Positions 43,801 through 53,954 of a DNA stretch of 64,000 nt are shown here, piece by piece. The notes beneath the pieces are model-generated. The model made no database searches. It had not been told where the DNA came from and was given only the letters and a program-made list of their open reading frames with translations. Both the position numbers and the translations under genes were made by a program. Numbering within the stretch: position 1 is the first letter of the stretch; each line of letters begins with the position of its first letter. This DNA is from Girardinichthys multiradiatus (lineage: Eukaryota > Chordata > Actinopteri > Cyprinodontiformes > Goodeidae), in NCBI RefSeq assembly GCF_021462225.1, contig NC_061804.1, positions 38,988,975 to 39,052,974 on the forward strand, read 5' to 3'.

Positions 43801-46800
43801 TGCCATGGGAGACCCTACCAGGGGCATTTAGGCCCCAGAGAACATAGCCTCTAGGATCATTTGAGCACTCAAACCCCTCCACCACGTTAAGGTGGCGGTT
43901 CGAGGGAGATCTTTATATGTTGAAATAATGAATGTCATTAACTGGGGTCTGTTTGCTATAAATCCCATGTATAAAGAGATTAACAGTAACTATGTTTACA
44001 TCTGCAAATTTTCTTGATAAGATTTAAATATGTTTAGATTGAAAAAAACAATATATAAATCCATATACACTGTTTGTATGAGCGCAAAATCAAATAATCC
44101 AATCATAATGTGTGTTTACATCATGGGTCGCGTTAACTGAATATTTTCCAATATTGTCTTTTTTTTTAACTTAGTGGTAAATTAGAATATTAATTAGCCG
44201 TTTTCTCACTTGAAGCATGACTTAAGCTTTATTTGGAAAATTGCTATGGCAGCTGAGTGTCTGCAGTTTCAGTGAAAAGCCCAAGAAGGGGCGCCATTCA
44301 GGTCCATGTGGACCAAGAGGAAGTTGTTAAGACTGTGGGTTCCAGCCACAGCAGGTGATCTGTTCATATTTTAAGTGCAATTGTTTCAACTGATTTGATC
44401 TTCAGATCATTGTACAAAGAAGGATTCTTCATAAAATGAAGAACATTATGGAGAACCCTGAGCATCCTCTTCATGAGACTGTCGTACAACAACAGATTAT
44501 CTTCAGAGGCGTCTTCATATCTGCTGTAAGACAGACCACTACAGGAGGTCCTTCCTGCCCACAGCCATCAGCATCTACAACGGCTCTTTGAAGAAACCTG
44601 AATAATCTGAGCCACAACACCATTAAATTTCCCTTTGGGATTAATAAAGTATTTTTGAATTTGAACTGATTTTGAATTTCATTACTTATATGTAGTTACT
44701 GGGACCACAGCCAGTGTGTTCATCTGGGCGATGTGGATTCTCTGTTCAGCTTGTTCAGACTGAATGTTAATTAAAATAAATGAAAATAAATGCTATTTAT
44801 CATCATTTAAAAAAATAAAGTGATGGTTTCAAATTGATTATGACAGGATTTGTTTTGACCCTGTCAGTCAAAATGACAGACAATGAAAAAGTAGCACAAC
44901 CATTCATTCAGAATCGAAGCACTTTGACATGCAGAGTTGTCAGATTTCCCAAAAACATCAGATAACAAAGTTTTAGTTCTGCCTTTGCTGAAAAAAAAAC
45001 AACAAATGTGGAAGTGTGCTGGTTCCAAGTGTTCAAAGCGCCCAGAATGGACCCGTTATTCCGATCGGCCCTTTATTCCGAGTACTTCTGTCCACGTAAA
45101 CATGCCATTTGTTTAGTTAATTATTTGTTTATTTAAAACGTCATATCGTCATAGCAACATTCACATAATGGATTAAGTAGGCTAATATTCAGCTTCTGGA
45201 ATGCCCGAGACCTCAACTCTAATGAAACTGCTATTACTGCACGCACTACATTTGAAAGGCAAGAAAATCAACTAGTTTAAAGGAACTCCATCACTGTTGA
45301 TAAGAAAAGCGATCAAATATGCAGGAAGAATTATGCCAGAAGCTTGCTGATGCAAACATCATTTGAAAATTCCACTTTCAATTAAAACCTGTTGTTTGTT
45401 GTGTTATTATTCCAACAGAAAAAAGATAAATCAAAAAATAGAATTAAATGAATAGGACATTCCTGCCCATGGTGAGTGTAACCGTGTGAGTTTCACAGTA
45501 TTCAGTGGTTCGTATTGTTCTAGTGGTCAATCCACTCACCCATGACGATCAGCTGCATTTTCCTACTGCCAATCCCAGGAGCCTTCTTTACTTTACACTG
45601 ATAGGTGCCCGAGTCTGTCGACTTCAGTCCAGTCAAGTTGATGGAGGCGTCACCGCTCTTCGGGTCGGGTGTGTTGAAGTGGACTCGACCTTTCATGGGC
45701 TCATAATAGTCCTCGTATACCCGGTCACCCGAGTACAGAATCACCTGGAGGCGGAAACGGAGAAAAGCACAATTAATAGTTGTAGGACTCCAACTCAACC
45801 ATTTAGGAAGAGAAAAATCTGTCAACCGCTGTTGGACATCTTTATGAACCAAAGGCCTTGCTTACTGAAGCAGCCTGAAACAAATGGATCAATGGATCTT
45901 TGATACAGCCTTTTATCTTTAAAGTACACCTCAACCTGGCAGACTGTGCCATTTTGTCCTTTCTCTGCACAAGTAAAATTAAGGTGGAGCAAACAAAGTC
46001 ACCACTGTAGAGCTAAATCAACACTTGCTGTGTCAACAAAGCACGCACGCACACGCACACACACACACATACACACACACACACACAGATCCTGTTGTCT
46101 TGCCTGGAAATAAAGGCCATGTGGAGCTAACAAGAATTCCCATAGCCAGAGAGGTAGGGTGAGGGTGATGGTAGAGGAAGAGAACATCACAATCAAAATA
46201 AGAGAAAGGAGAGCCAAGGAAATGCAAATAATGAATAGAGTTCTCATTCTCTTTTACAGGCATTGTCATATTCTTGCACATTTCCATGGAGACCGTGGAA
46301 ACAAGGTTTTCTGTGCCACTATCAACACCAGAACAGCAACACCCCTGAGTGAAGAGCATGAGAGGAGAAACCTCAGATAGCAGCAGGAGGAGCAGGATAA
46401 TAAATCCATTATAGAAGGCAGCACATTTAACAGATCAACAAAAGCATCAACAAAACAGTCACAAACAATACTCAGGTAATAATCAATACGTAAACATATA
46501 TCTGTTTAGAGACTCATCTGCAGTGGAATCGGGAGCAACAGAGCAGCCTTTGTTTCCTCCAGCTGACAACTTCACACAGCAGAGCTGCAGACAGACAAGC
46601 AGCACCTGCTGAATACAGCAACACTGGCTGATGTTGACAACGCTGAGCTGCTTTCAGCAGGATCAAACGAACTGTGTGTGTGTGTGTGTGTGTTCTGTAT
46701 GACCGATAAAATAAAGAGTTTTCCTTCAGAACAACTCTGGGATCCCTATTATCTGCCTGTGTCCTCTCAGTAAGGAGCTTATTGTGTCACTCACTTATCT

Positions 46801-49800
46801 GGCTTCTTAACTCTTCTTAACTTTCATTTTATTTTTCTAAAGAATGGAAAGTAATCACTTACAAAGCCAGACGTTCTGAAGAGTCCAAGTTGGGATGCAA
46901 CACATATAAGTGACACAAAGTTTCCTGGAACAGTGCAGTGATGAAAGAGCCGTGCAACTGATTTTTAGAAAGAGATCAATTAGACTGCAGACGAGAAACG
47001 AACGACTTTAAAACAAAGAACCGTGCAGGAAAGCATTTATTCTGGATTTGTGAATCATTCTAGTGAGAAACAGGGCTGGAGTGACAGTGAGTTTTAATGT
47101 AGTAACCACTAGGCTGTTACATGGTTTCATTTTCAAAATTCAATACTATTCTGCACAAGAGTGTGGATTTTTTTCTGGACACCAGAGTACAAAATATCAA
47201 CTTTGACCTGCTTGAATAGTAATCAGCTTCCTACTCTAAATGCAGATGATTCAAAGAAACGCTTTGTGAATACTGGAACCTTTTCTCCATTTGTTACAGT
47301 TTTGTTAAACTAGAGAAGGAGTGCATTTAGCAGGAGCTGACGTCATTAGATATCAGGAGGGCTCAATGTTTTACCGCTTTGATTTGTTAACCTCTGTCTG
47401 TCATGGAACCTGCTTAGAAATTTTGGTAAAAAAACCCACACTTAAGATAAGCGTCTCCGTAGTTTGTAGGGAATATATAGAGTTATATCTTAGTATATCA
47501 GCAGATCAAAGATTTACAAAAACCAGGGATTTAAATATTTAGTTAAACTCATCTGTTTTACTAAACATTGGTTTTCCTCATAAGGCATCACTTTACTCTG
47601 CATTCTGGTACTGCTAGTAGATAACTGGTTTGAGTTCAAAATAATGTATTTCTCTTATTATTCTCTCCTTAAAATGATTACAGAATGTTATTTTTCTACG
47701 TGGGTACAAGTTAGAAATTACAATATTGACAATTAAGATGCTTTAATATACCAAGACTAGAGTCCAAAGTATAAAGGTAACAGCTCTTGCATGTGTCATC
47801 TTGTACAATTTCACCATTAAAGCAGGTATTCTATTAAAACTTCACACTACTCTCAGGGGAGGGAAGTGGATAACCGGTACCTTTACTGGGAATCACAAAA
47901 CCAACAATAGAAAGGAAATGAAAGTGCCCCAAGGTGAGTCAGATGAGGTCTCTCTTGAGCTTAGCCCCTTCATGAGCAAACAGATGGGAGTGATTACACA
48001 TACGAACACCTCAAGGTACCAAAACTGCACAGGAGCCTTGAGAGCCTGGGAAAAAAAACATAAAAAAGGGAAATGAGTAAGCAAGCGAGCAATGTCAGGG
48101 TCAGGACAGCAGAGCAATGTCGTCTGTGTGCTGCATTCATAACAGGTAGCGCAAAACAGCCAGTCAGCACGGCCCTTCCCTGTGAAAACACACCACTGCA
48201 GAGCAATTAGTTCAACTTTGGTTTCATCAGATACTCTTTAGATGACATCACTGTCATGTGACACGCCTGCTTAGGGAGTTAAAGGAAGAGATGGTGCTTA
48301 TTTGAGAGGCAAAGCAGAGAGCCGTGTTACCTGTGTACTCCAAACAACCTGGTGAGCTCAGTGAGAGCAACATTACATTATCTCTCTCCCACTGAGGCTT
48401 TTCATTTCAATGAGTCAGGGTGAAGCTGCTGCAAGTCTGGTGGGAACATTCCTGCTTTGGATTGCAGACGGATTTCTATGTAAAAAACGACATGGCCACA
48501 GGCATGTGCAAACAATGCCATCTTCCCCAAAACCCTGTCTGGCTTTACAGCCAAACCCTTTACCTCTTCCACTACTTCCCATTGTAGAGACATCAGCCAA
48601 CAAAAAACCCTGCTTTTGTACTGAAGGACCAAAGATCCAGAGCACCATAAGGTGAAGAAAAGCCTCTTTTTCTCTTACTCATTTCCAGACTTCACCTTCA
48701 TGACTACCTTTTATAACAGTGGTCACTAGGCATGGGCCGCTATCGATGTATGTTAATTTTCTTAAGGAGTTACCATTTCAAAACCGCCAGCATTTTCCGT
48801 CATAGCCTTCCTGCGGTTTCAATTCCTTTTATGGGTTGCAAGACAAAGTGCTGGAGTAATGAGGGGTTGCTCCTCCTGTATAGAGCACATAACTCCACAC
48901 CTCACCCACCGCTGCTTCCAGTCCCATGGATGACAACTATTACACTATTTGCTCCACTTCAAAAAAGTCAAATGAGACAATTTATATATTTCTGCTTGTG
49001 GAAAGCACAGACAGTCATGCTGTGGAATCTATATCAGTCAGCTTGTTAAACTCAACATTTTACTAAATGTTAGAATTATTAGAATATTGCTTACCATGTT
49101 GCATTATTTACTCAGTAGTGGGAATAATTGTTCTTGTTTTGGTTCAAATAAGACCCATTAGACTGAATTTTGTGAAAGTACCTACAAACCATGGTAACAT
49201 CAGTTAATGTTATCATACCGTGAGAATCTCATACGGGGCCATGCCTGGTTGTCACCATGGTGGGAAAGATTCAGGACAGACCCTCCCTTCAGCCAATCAG
49301 CAGCCAGGCAGGGAGAGAAAAAATGCATCCCAGGCGTTTCTCTTTCTATCCAACAAAGCAACATGAATTAGCTATGCTTCACCACCCACACTGATATGTG
49401 GAATATGGAAGTGAACGGGGGCCTTTGCAGACCCTGCACTGAATGGACAATGAGTTATCTATTAAAGGTAACGCTGAGATGGGATTTCTGTTTGTAGCGA
49501 CACAGTAAAAACAAGACAGCAAACTGGACTGACTGTCTCACAAATGGCCATACATCAGAATCAGAATCAGCTTTATTGCCAAGTTCGTACATACAAACAA
49601 GGAATTTGACTCCGGTACACTTTGCTCTATATAAAGTCTAGCCTGGATTTGCTCATCTTCAGTAACATAAATAAAGGGTCATTATGGTTTCTGAGCATCT
49701 GGGAGCCTCTGGCTATAATGTTTCATTCTCATTTCGTTGTCTGGCACAGCAGTTTTGGTCCAAGCAGGCTGGCCCAATGCTCCCTAACCCTGTCACATAT

Positions 49801-51443
49801 ATTAAAACAGCCACTTGGAATTAATGTGGCGCTAATTGCAAAGAATTTAGTCCGTGCATGACTTCATGTTGGTTAGGGGCTACAAGGACGTGTGTGAATA
49901 TGAAGAGGAAATCTAATAGGTCAAGGAGAACAAATGTGTTCATTGAGAAATGTCGGAAATATTTTAATTCATTTAACTGCTTGAGAAAATATGGAACATG
50001 AAACCAAGCCACACAGATAAGAAATGATGTGAGAAACCAGCAGAAATGTGGAGTCCTCTCAAATTTTTCTCCAGCTGGACATAAAAATGATCCACGAAGC
50101 TCCATCTCAGAACTACCTGCTCAGTTTTAGTATCATTAAGATGAAGAATCTTAACAGTCCTGACTAGAAGAGATCAGGTCCAATCAGAAACCAGTAAACA
50201 GAGGAGGATTTAGCTCTCGTCAGTTAGAGCAGGGCTTGTTGGGCCAGCGGATGGAGAGGGCTGTGTGTTATTAACAGAGGTACCTAATGATGATGCACTG
50301 ACCTATTTCTGACTAACAAGAATTAAAGCATTTTAGAAAAACAGCCACTAAAGCCATGGGACAGAGGGGAAGAGAAAGGCTCCAAGAGAGAGAAGAAAGG
50401 CCTTACTGAAGAGGACCCCACCCTTGGAGCAATCTACAACTTAACGCCATCTCCGTGCCCTATGAGTATGTCCTGCTTCTGCAGACTTGTCGAGTCCATT
50501 TTAAATGGATGAAAACCAACTTACTCTCCTGCAAAAGCAGTGTTATTTTCATCAGTCAGCGATGATATTTATCGTCTACCACCAAAGAAAATGGCAACAA
50601 AAACGTCCACATTAATATAGATATGAAGTGCCAAGTCTAGCATGATTGAAATAAATTAAAATTATTTATAAATTACAAAAAATAACGAAAAAGTTTTAAC
50701 AAGGATAAAGAGAAAATGGGCTCAATCAGACATAAGGGCAACTCTAAAGGAAAAACAAACATTTCCATGTTTTTTATATATATTTATATATATATATATA
50801 TATATATAAAATTGTATGTTTAGAAATGATAGTATTAATTAAATGTCATTCATTAAGCGATTACGTGTTGACCCAAATTTGAGTTATTTTCTAAAGACTC
50901 TTTAGATGAGATCTATTGTGAATTGGACTACATAATATATTAAATTGAATGAAATGTTCTTGAAATAGACAAGCAAAACTCATAGAGTAAGGTCTGAGCA
51001 CTCCTGCCAGCTTATTTGACAGCAGCAGACACTTTATCTGACATGACTGTTTTAAACCGTAGACAGGACAGAGCCGACTGGAGGCGAACTCCACACTCTA
51101 CTGGTGTTGTTGAAAATAAAGCCATATGAGTTAAGTACTCAAATTCAGTAATGCTCCACTTTTTAAGTGTGCCACTATTTTATAAACTATGAAAAATCAG
51201 CAAAAGTACAGACAGCAGAAAGATCAGGAGCGCTGCTAAAGACAGAAAAAGCTCAAAATAACTGATCACATACCACTTTGTCTTCTTTTTGGTTGTCAGC
51301 AGCCAGCAAACTCCATTCTATATCGAGCGGTCCAGAATCTTCTGGCCCCACGGTGAACTGGCAATCCAACTTCACACCCTGCCCGCTGGCCTTCTCCAGG
51401 GGTGTCACCTGAGTGGTTGTGATCTCTAAACCTGAGACCAGTG
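31600..51443 (-). CDS. cxadr: cxadr (coxsackie/adenovirus receptor homologue, CAR), coding exons 2-7
   Basis: Minus-strand coding exons, 5' to 3': 51443-51274, 45744-45540, 37435-37280, 37194-37072, 35221-35083 and 31882-31600. They total 1076 nt and splice in one frame to the TAG/TGA-type stop at 31600-31602. With a short first exon the protein would be about 370 residues, near the 365 of human CXADR. Order: V-set Ig (exons 2-3), C2-set Ig with an extra disulfide (exons 4-5), one membrane segment with cytoplasmic Cys (exon 6), and a cytoplasmic tail ending GSIV (exon 7). CXADR is a homophilic tight-junction adhesion protein in epithelium, heart and neurons, and is named for its use by some viruses. 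Exon 1 is not identified in the window. Confidence 0.93.
32022..32245 (+). mobile_element. short retroposed repeat with 11-bp target duplication and (TGAC)n tail
   Basis: It lies in cxadr intron 6. The direct repeat GCATTCTGTAG is present at 32011-32021 and again at 32246-32256. Between them is a 5'-truncated copy of the repeat at 12.3 kb, ending GGAATAAGCGGTAGAAAA and then (TGAC)n. A target duplication, 5' truncation and simple tail indicate LINE-driven retrotransposition. The GGATAAGCGG-type tail resembles the 3' end of the RTE-type LINE at 41.6 kb. Confidence 0.8.
32280..33010 (-). mobile_element. Tc1 relic, family B, internally deleted
   Basis: The minus strand at about 32,540-32,720 encodes [19 protein letters not shown] and [13 protein letters not shown]...[12 protein letters not shown], the DNA-binding region of a Tc1 transposase. 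After a deletion near 32,525 a C-terminal scrap, [11 protein letters not shown] (family form SVMVWGCFAASG), follows. The AAATACTTTTCACATAGG end at 32,935 matches its terminal sequence. Confidence 0.7.
33011..33051 (+). repeat. (TG)n(TA)n(CA)n palindromic microsatellite
   Basis: TGTGTG units pass into TATATA and then ACACAC, so the whole tract is self-complementary and can fold as a hairpin. It lies in cxadr intron 6. Confidence 0.9.
34081..35058 (+). mobile_element. Tc1 relic, family A, 3'-truncated next to cxadr exon 6
   Basis: A TA precedes CAGTGCCTTTAAAAACCATTC (left inverted repeat). The plus strand then keeps [15 protein letters not shown], a damaged LEELQR-like stretch, WSDEIQMK (first catalytic Asp region) and [10 protein letters not shown] in mixed frames. 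Similarity stops near 35,058, about 24 nt from the exon 6 splice donor at 35,082. Confidence 0.8.
35083..35221 (-). CDS. cxadr: cxadr exon 6, transmembrane segment
   Basis: A 139-nt exon after GTGTCATCCAG, ending at GTATGC. It encodes [40 protein letters not shown] and ends NEI plus part of Arg. There is one hydrophobic helix, then juxtamembrane Cys (palmitoylation sites in CXADR) and a basic stop-transfer run. Confidence 0.94.
35505..35690. mobile_element. family A Tc1 inverted-repeat fragment
   Basis: CAACATTTTGTCATTACAAG, GAGACAGACCAACA and AAATCTGAAAAGTGTGGC match the terminal region of family A Tc1 elements. It lies in cxadr intron 5 with no transposase directly attached. Confidence 0.6.
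36340..37049 (+). mobile_element. Tc1 C-terminal relic (family B) ending in a family A-like terminus, next to cxadr exon 5
   Basis: The plus strand shows a GTGTCCCGTTACATTTC block, GGTGGTGGTAGTGTGATG (GGGSVM), GTGGCCTAGTCAAAGCCTGG and TTGAGATGCTGTGTCATGAC (PIEMLWHD-like), all of Tc1 family B. From about 36,960 the sequence changes to GTGGTTGTAATGTGACAAAATG...GTGTGAATACTTC, which matches family A ends. It stops about 22 nt from the exon 5 donor at 37,071. Confidence 0.7.
37072..37194 (-). CDS. cxadr: cxadr exon 5, second half of C2-set Ig domain
   Basis: A 123-nt phase 1/1 exon, only 85 nt from exon 4, ending at a GTAGGT donor. It encodes [39 protein letters not shown]. It supplies the partner cysteines and an N-glycosylation site (NVS) at the place of the human one. 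Confidence 0.93.
37195..37279 (-). other. cxadr: cxadr intron 4 (85 bp)
   Basis: A very short intron between the two exons of the C2 domain, with a GTAATT donor and TTGCTCAG acceptor. It is the only compact intron in this gene here; the others are 1.8-8.1 kb or longer. Confidence 0.85.
37280..37435 (-). CDS. cxadr: cxadr exon 4, first half of C2-set Ig domain
   Basis: A 156-nt phase 1/1 exon between TTTCTGCAG and GTAATT. It encodes [27 protein letters not shown] and [17 protein letters not shown]. The two Cys (PRC and LRC) fit the two-disulfide C2 domain of CXADR. Confidence 0.93.
37436..39400. other. cxadr intron 3, left part, no element seen
   Basis: No coding exon and no recognised transposon. 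ORFs of 60-90 codons are present on both strands without domains. Confidence 0.45.
39403..40450 (-). mobile_element. Tc1 element (long-TIR family, related to the 60-kb copy), 5' half lost
   Basis: Its right end in minus orientation (39,403 on) carries GGGTCCATCTTAAAAAATTT and CAGAAAATTTGAATATTAC. The minus strand encodes [26 protein letters not shown] (catalytic Glu present) and KVLFTDESK (first Asp) near 40,240, in two broken frames. The N-terminal DNA-binding domain and the other inverted repeat are missing. Confidence 0.8.
41648..43903 (-). mobile_element. RTE-type LINE (Rex3-like), complete ends but RT core deleted
   Basis: A 10-bp duplication, GGGAGATCTT, is present at 41638-41647 and 43904-43913. 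From its 5' end the minus strand has a GC-rich leader and then an apurinic endonuclease domain (about 43,457-42,702: [34 protein letters not shown]). Next comes a linker ([31 protein letters not shown]) to RWKEYFE near 42,165, followed directly by [33 protein letters not shown] and PPRPGPG. The RT fingers and palm with the catalytic Asp pair are absent. The 3' end reads GATAAGCGGAAGACGACGAG. A poly(G) run at about 43,435-43,445 (minus) and a frame change near 42,750 also break the frame. The family name is from memory. Confidence 0.85.
43990..45110. repeat. possible non-autonomous element with GTTTACAT/GTAAAC ends
   Basis: ATGTTTACATC at 43,993 and CCACGTAAACATGCC at about 45,095 face each other as weak inverted ends around AT-rich sequence without an ORF. 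A LINE-like 3' scrap is embedded at 44,450-44,660. Confidence 0.3.
44450..44660 (+). mobile_element. non-LTR retrotransposon 3' fragment
   Basis: CTTCCTGCCCACAGCCATCAGCATCTACAACGG encodes a LTAISIYN-type ending seen in fish LINE-like repeats. It is followed by TTTCCCTTTGGGATTAATAAAGTATTTTTG, a typical tail. Family uncertain. Confidence 0.5.
45540..45744 (-). CDS. cxadr: cxadr exon 3, second half of V-set Ig domain
   Basis: A 205-nt exon between CGCCTCCAG and GTGAGT (phase 0/1). It encodes [39 protein letters not shown] with the second V-set Cys and an N-glycosylation site (NLT), and [16 protein letters not shown]. Confidence 0.94.
46045..46087 (+). repeat. (CA)n microsatellite, interrupted
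   Basis: GCACGCACACGCACACAC passing into pure CA units with one CATACA interruption, in cxadr intron 2. Confidence 0.85.
46675..46692 (+). repeat. (GT)n microsatellite
   Basis: About nine GT units in cxadr intron 2. Confidence 0.85.
49205..49440 (+). repeat. dispersed repeat, copy 2
   Basis: GAGAATCTCATACGGGGCCATGCCTGG-like sequence at about 49,221-49,247 aligns with copy 1 at 13.42 kb. The GTGAACGGGGGCC block follows at about 49,410. No ORF. Confidence 0.4.
49556..49615 (+). repeat. short dispersed repeat (CAGAATCAGCTTTATTGCC)
   Basis: AATCAGAATCAGCTTTATTG followed by ACAAACAAGGAATTTGACTC is a phrase seen widely in fish genomes as retroelement 3' debris. Confidence 0.5.
50771..50810 (+). 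repeat. (AT)n microsatellite
   Basis: TTTATATATATTTATATATA and onward to TATAAAATT; an AT dinucleotide tract with two interruptions. Confidence 0.85.
51274..51443 (-). CDS. cxadr: cxadr exon 2, first half of V-set Ig domain
   Basis: A 170-nt exon after CTCTGTCCAG, ending at a GTATGT donor (phase 0). It encodes [19 protein letters not shown], the first V-set Cys in [18 protein letters not shown] with the core Trp, and ADNQKEDKV. Exon 1 must contribute the first base of the split first codon and the signal peptide. Confidence 0.92.
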
Positions 51444-53950
51444 CTGGACAGAGGGGTACAAAGAACATTAAAATCAAGGCTGTAACATATATCACAACAC
51501 AAACAGCGATACTTAACCTAAATCAGGAGCAAGACATGCTGGGATAGCGCACAGGAGTTTAACAGGCTACCATCTGCTTCATGGTATGTATTATGTCTTA
51601 TGCAGTTACATATCACTTCTACTGTGCATATCGTAGTAAGATGGTATTGCATGGAGACTGCGCATCATATTACGTATCTCAGTATCATTGCAAACAGAGG
51701 TCCTATTATCACCACCTGTATTTATTAATGCTGTTATAAACGTGGCTTGGAATGCTTCACGGTATAATCAGTAGATCCCTGATCTACATCAGCAGCCCTG
51801 GAAAATGGAAATTAAACCCAAGTTTTAGGGCAAGATTTAATCACACCACCAGCTGATAATACAAGGCAGACAATGTTAAACTGAGTCGGAAATAACGTTT
51901 ATGGATTAAATGGAAAATAATCAGCCATGAGTGCAGCTCTAAACAGTGCCTTGATCTACTTTAACTCTGACCAGTGATTTCAACATAAACAGCAGGAAGA
52001 TAACAGACATGTCAGCGTTTGTGATTTTTATTCCAGTCTGACATGTTTTTATAGCTGCTTTCACTGTTTCTTGTTTAACATTTGGTGCCTCAAAAACTAA
52101 AGCAAATTCCGGAGTTTTAAACATGCAGCTCACTAGGTTTTGACTAGCTGCTGTTCTCCATGGACCTGGAAAATGGTTCTTTCCTTCGGTCCAGCATTGA
52201 ACTACCAACCTACCAGGGAGCCTGTGCCAGGTTAGCAACGGTTTTCGGGACCACAGCCAGAATTTGGCAGAGTGGGAGGACGTTACACAAGAGGCCAGGA
52301 ACACCGTTTCTACCAGTATTCAGGTTAACCCAACATTAATGTCTTTGGACTGAGGGAGAAACACCGAAGAGGAATGGCAAGAAAACGCACAAACTTTAAA
52401 GACAACAGAATGGTAACATTATTGGGGAAATTCTCATGAATAAAAAAATATACATTTTTGTTTATACAAAGAGAAAAATCGGCAATAAATTTGCTATTAC
52501 CGATCCTTCTAGGTGATGGCAAGCATTAAGAAAGCTAGTTGTAAATCCTTTCCCACTAAAGTTTTAAAATATACTCAGAAAGCTGCTAAATGTTAAAACT
52601 TGTGAGACATGTCAGTAATAAAATAAGAGAGATGCATCAATCAGTACCACTGTTTAGTTTATTTGGAGGTCTGACCTAACAACATCATTTTTGATCAGCT
52701 TTAATTTTAATTATAATCTATAAGAAAGAGCTGCACGTTCGTTGATAGAATTATTAGTTTGAATTGATAAAATGAAAACGAAGGAATTTACCCCCATTAG
52801 ATATAAAAACCTATGTTCCTAACATCTATCTGATTTCTAAAAACTGTAATCAACCTAAGATCATCATCTGATTCATTTATAGGTCGAAGATAGCAGTTCT
52901 TTGTTTTGAAACGTTCAGTAAATAGCGGAAAACAGGATTGTTTTCAGTGTTTCACCTACTTATTACGGGAAAATTGTCTGATTCCTTTACATATATGAAT
53001 ATAATAGAAACATTTTACTACTGAAGAACAATTCTGTTCCCTAGAAAACAAAAAAAGCTACATCTGCATGACACCTAGGTGATGAAAGGGTTGACTCTTG
53101 TTGGAAGGGACAATCAGGGTAACAGAAACAGGAAATATTGAATCTACACATGATTATGTTTACACAGGCAAACAAATGCTACTCAGACAATGGGAGATTA
53201 AGTCTGGCTGGGTTTATATTATAAGCAAGTAATCTACTAAACTTCAGTCAACCTCTCCATCAAGGAAAGGGAATGAGATGGAGAAAGACAGAGCTACAGG
53301 TCGAGCTCTGTTTGCTCCATTTCAGCTTCCAAACGTACCCAGCCTCTGAGCTTTGACACACGACCAAACGAGATATGCCACATGAATCTGTCACATCCAC
53401 TGCAGCTGAAGCTTAGAGCCTGTAAGCATGTGACACGCTGGCGAAGCGCGAGCAAGGTCTCATTTTTCCGACTGCCTGAGCTGCAGCTGCTCGTTTGAGC
53501 CCGAAGATTCTGACAGACGCCCTTGACAGGAGAGGTCCATCGCCTTCAGCGTGCGCGAGGAAACGGGGAGTAAAATGGAAAAAACATATGTGTCTATCAA
53601 TGTCAACACAGATATTCAGCTTGTCATCCGCATGAAAGAAAGCTGTGTCAATTCATCACGCACTTACGAGGAGCCGGGGCATTACTCACAGTTGTTTAGA
53701 AAACGGAGAAGAAGAAGAACGCATTAAGTTTACTGCAGTGATTGATTTTTGACAGGTAATAAAGGAGACTGTTTGGTGTATCTGTTAAATCAATGACAAA
53801 CCCCCATGGTTCACAAACTATTTGTTTGGGTTACAGAGCCTCTAGATGTCTTCCTAAATCACGAAACTAAAGTCAGAAGAGCACTGCAGCTTTGAGCCCT
53901 CATCCATCAAAGCTCCTCTACTCCTAAATGGCAAGTTCTTTACAAACGTA
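51444..53950. other. cxadr intron 1 (or upstream), no exon seen
   Basis: No ATG with a hydrophobic signal-peptide stretch followed by a donor could be recognised on the minus strand. A GC-richer block at 53,400-53,580 with several CpG (GCGAAGCGCGAGC, GCGTGCGCGAGG) could be regulatory. Confidence 0.45.
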
Positions 53951-53954
53951 ATCA

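Larger units (their letters stand above)
45745..51273. other. cxadr intron 2
   Basis: 5.5 kb with no further coding exon seen. It contains (CA)n at about 46,045-46,087, (GT)n at 46,675-46,692, a repeat at 49,205-49,440, a short LINE-like scrap at 49,556-49,615 and an (AT)n tract at 50,771-50,810. The rest is unremarkable AT-rich DNA. Confidence 0.6.

Noticed and set aside
41616..43847. Several plus-strand ORFs of 60-152 codons
   Set aside because: They are antisense shadows of the GC-rich LINE ORF on the minus strand.
53440..53580. CpG-richer block considered as cxadr exon 1 and promoter
   Set aside because: Minus-strand ATGs here lead to peptides without a hydrophobic signal sequence and with no donor in the right phase.
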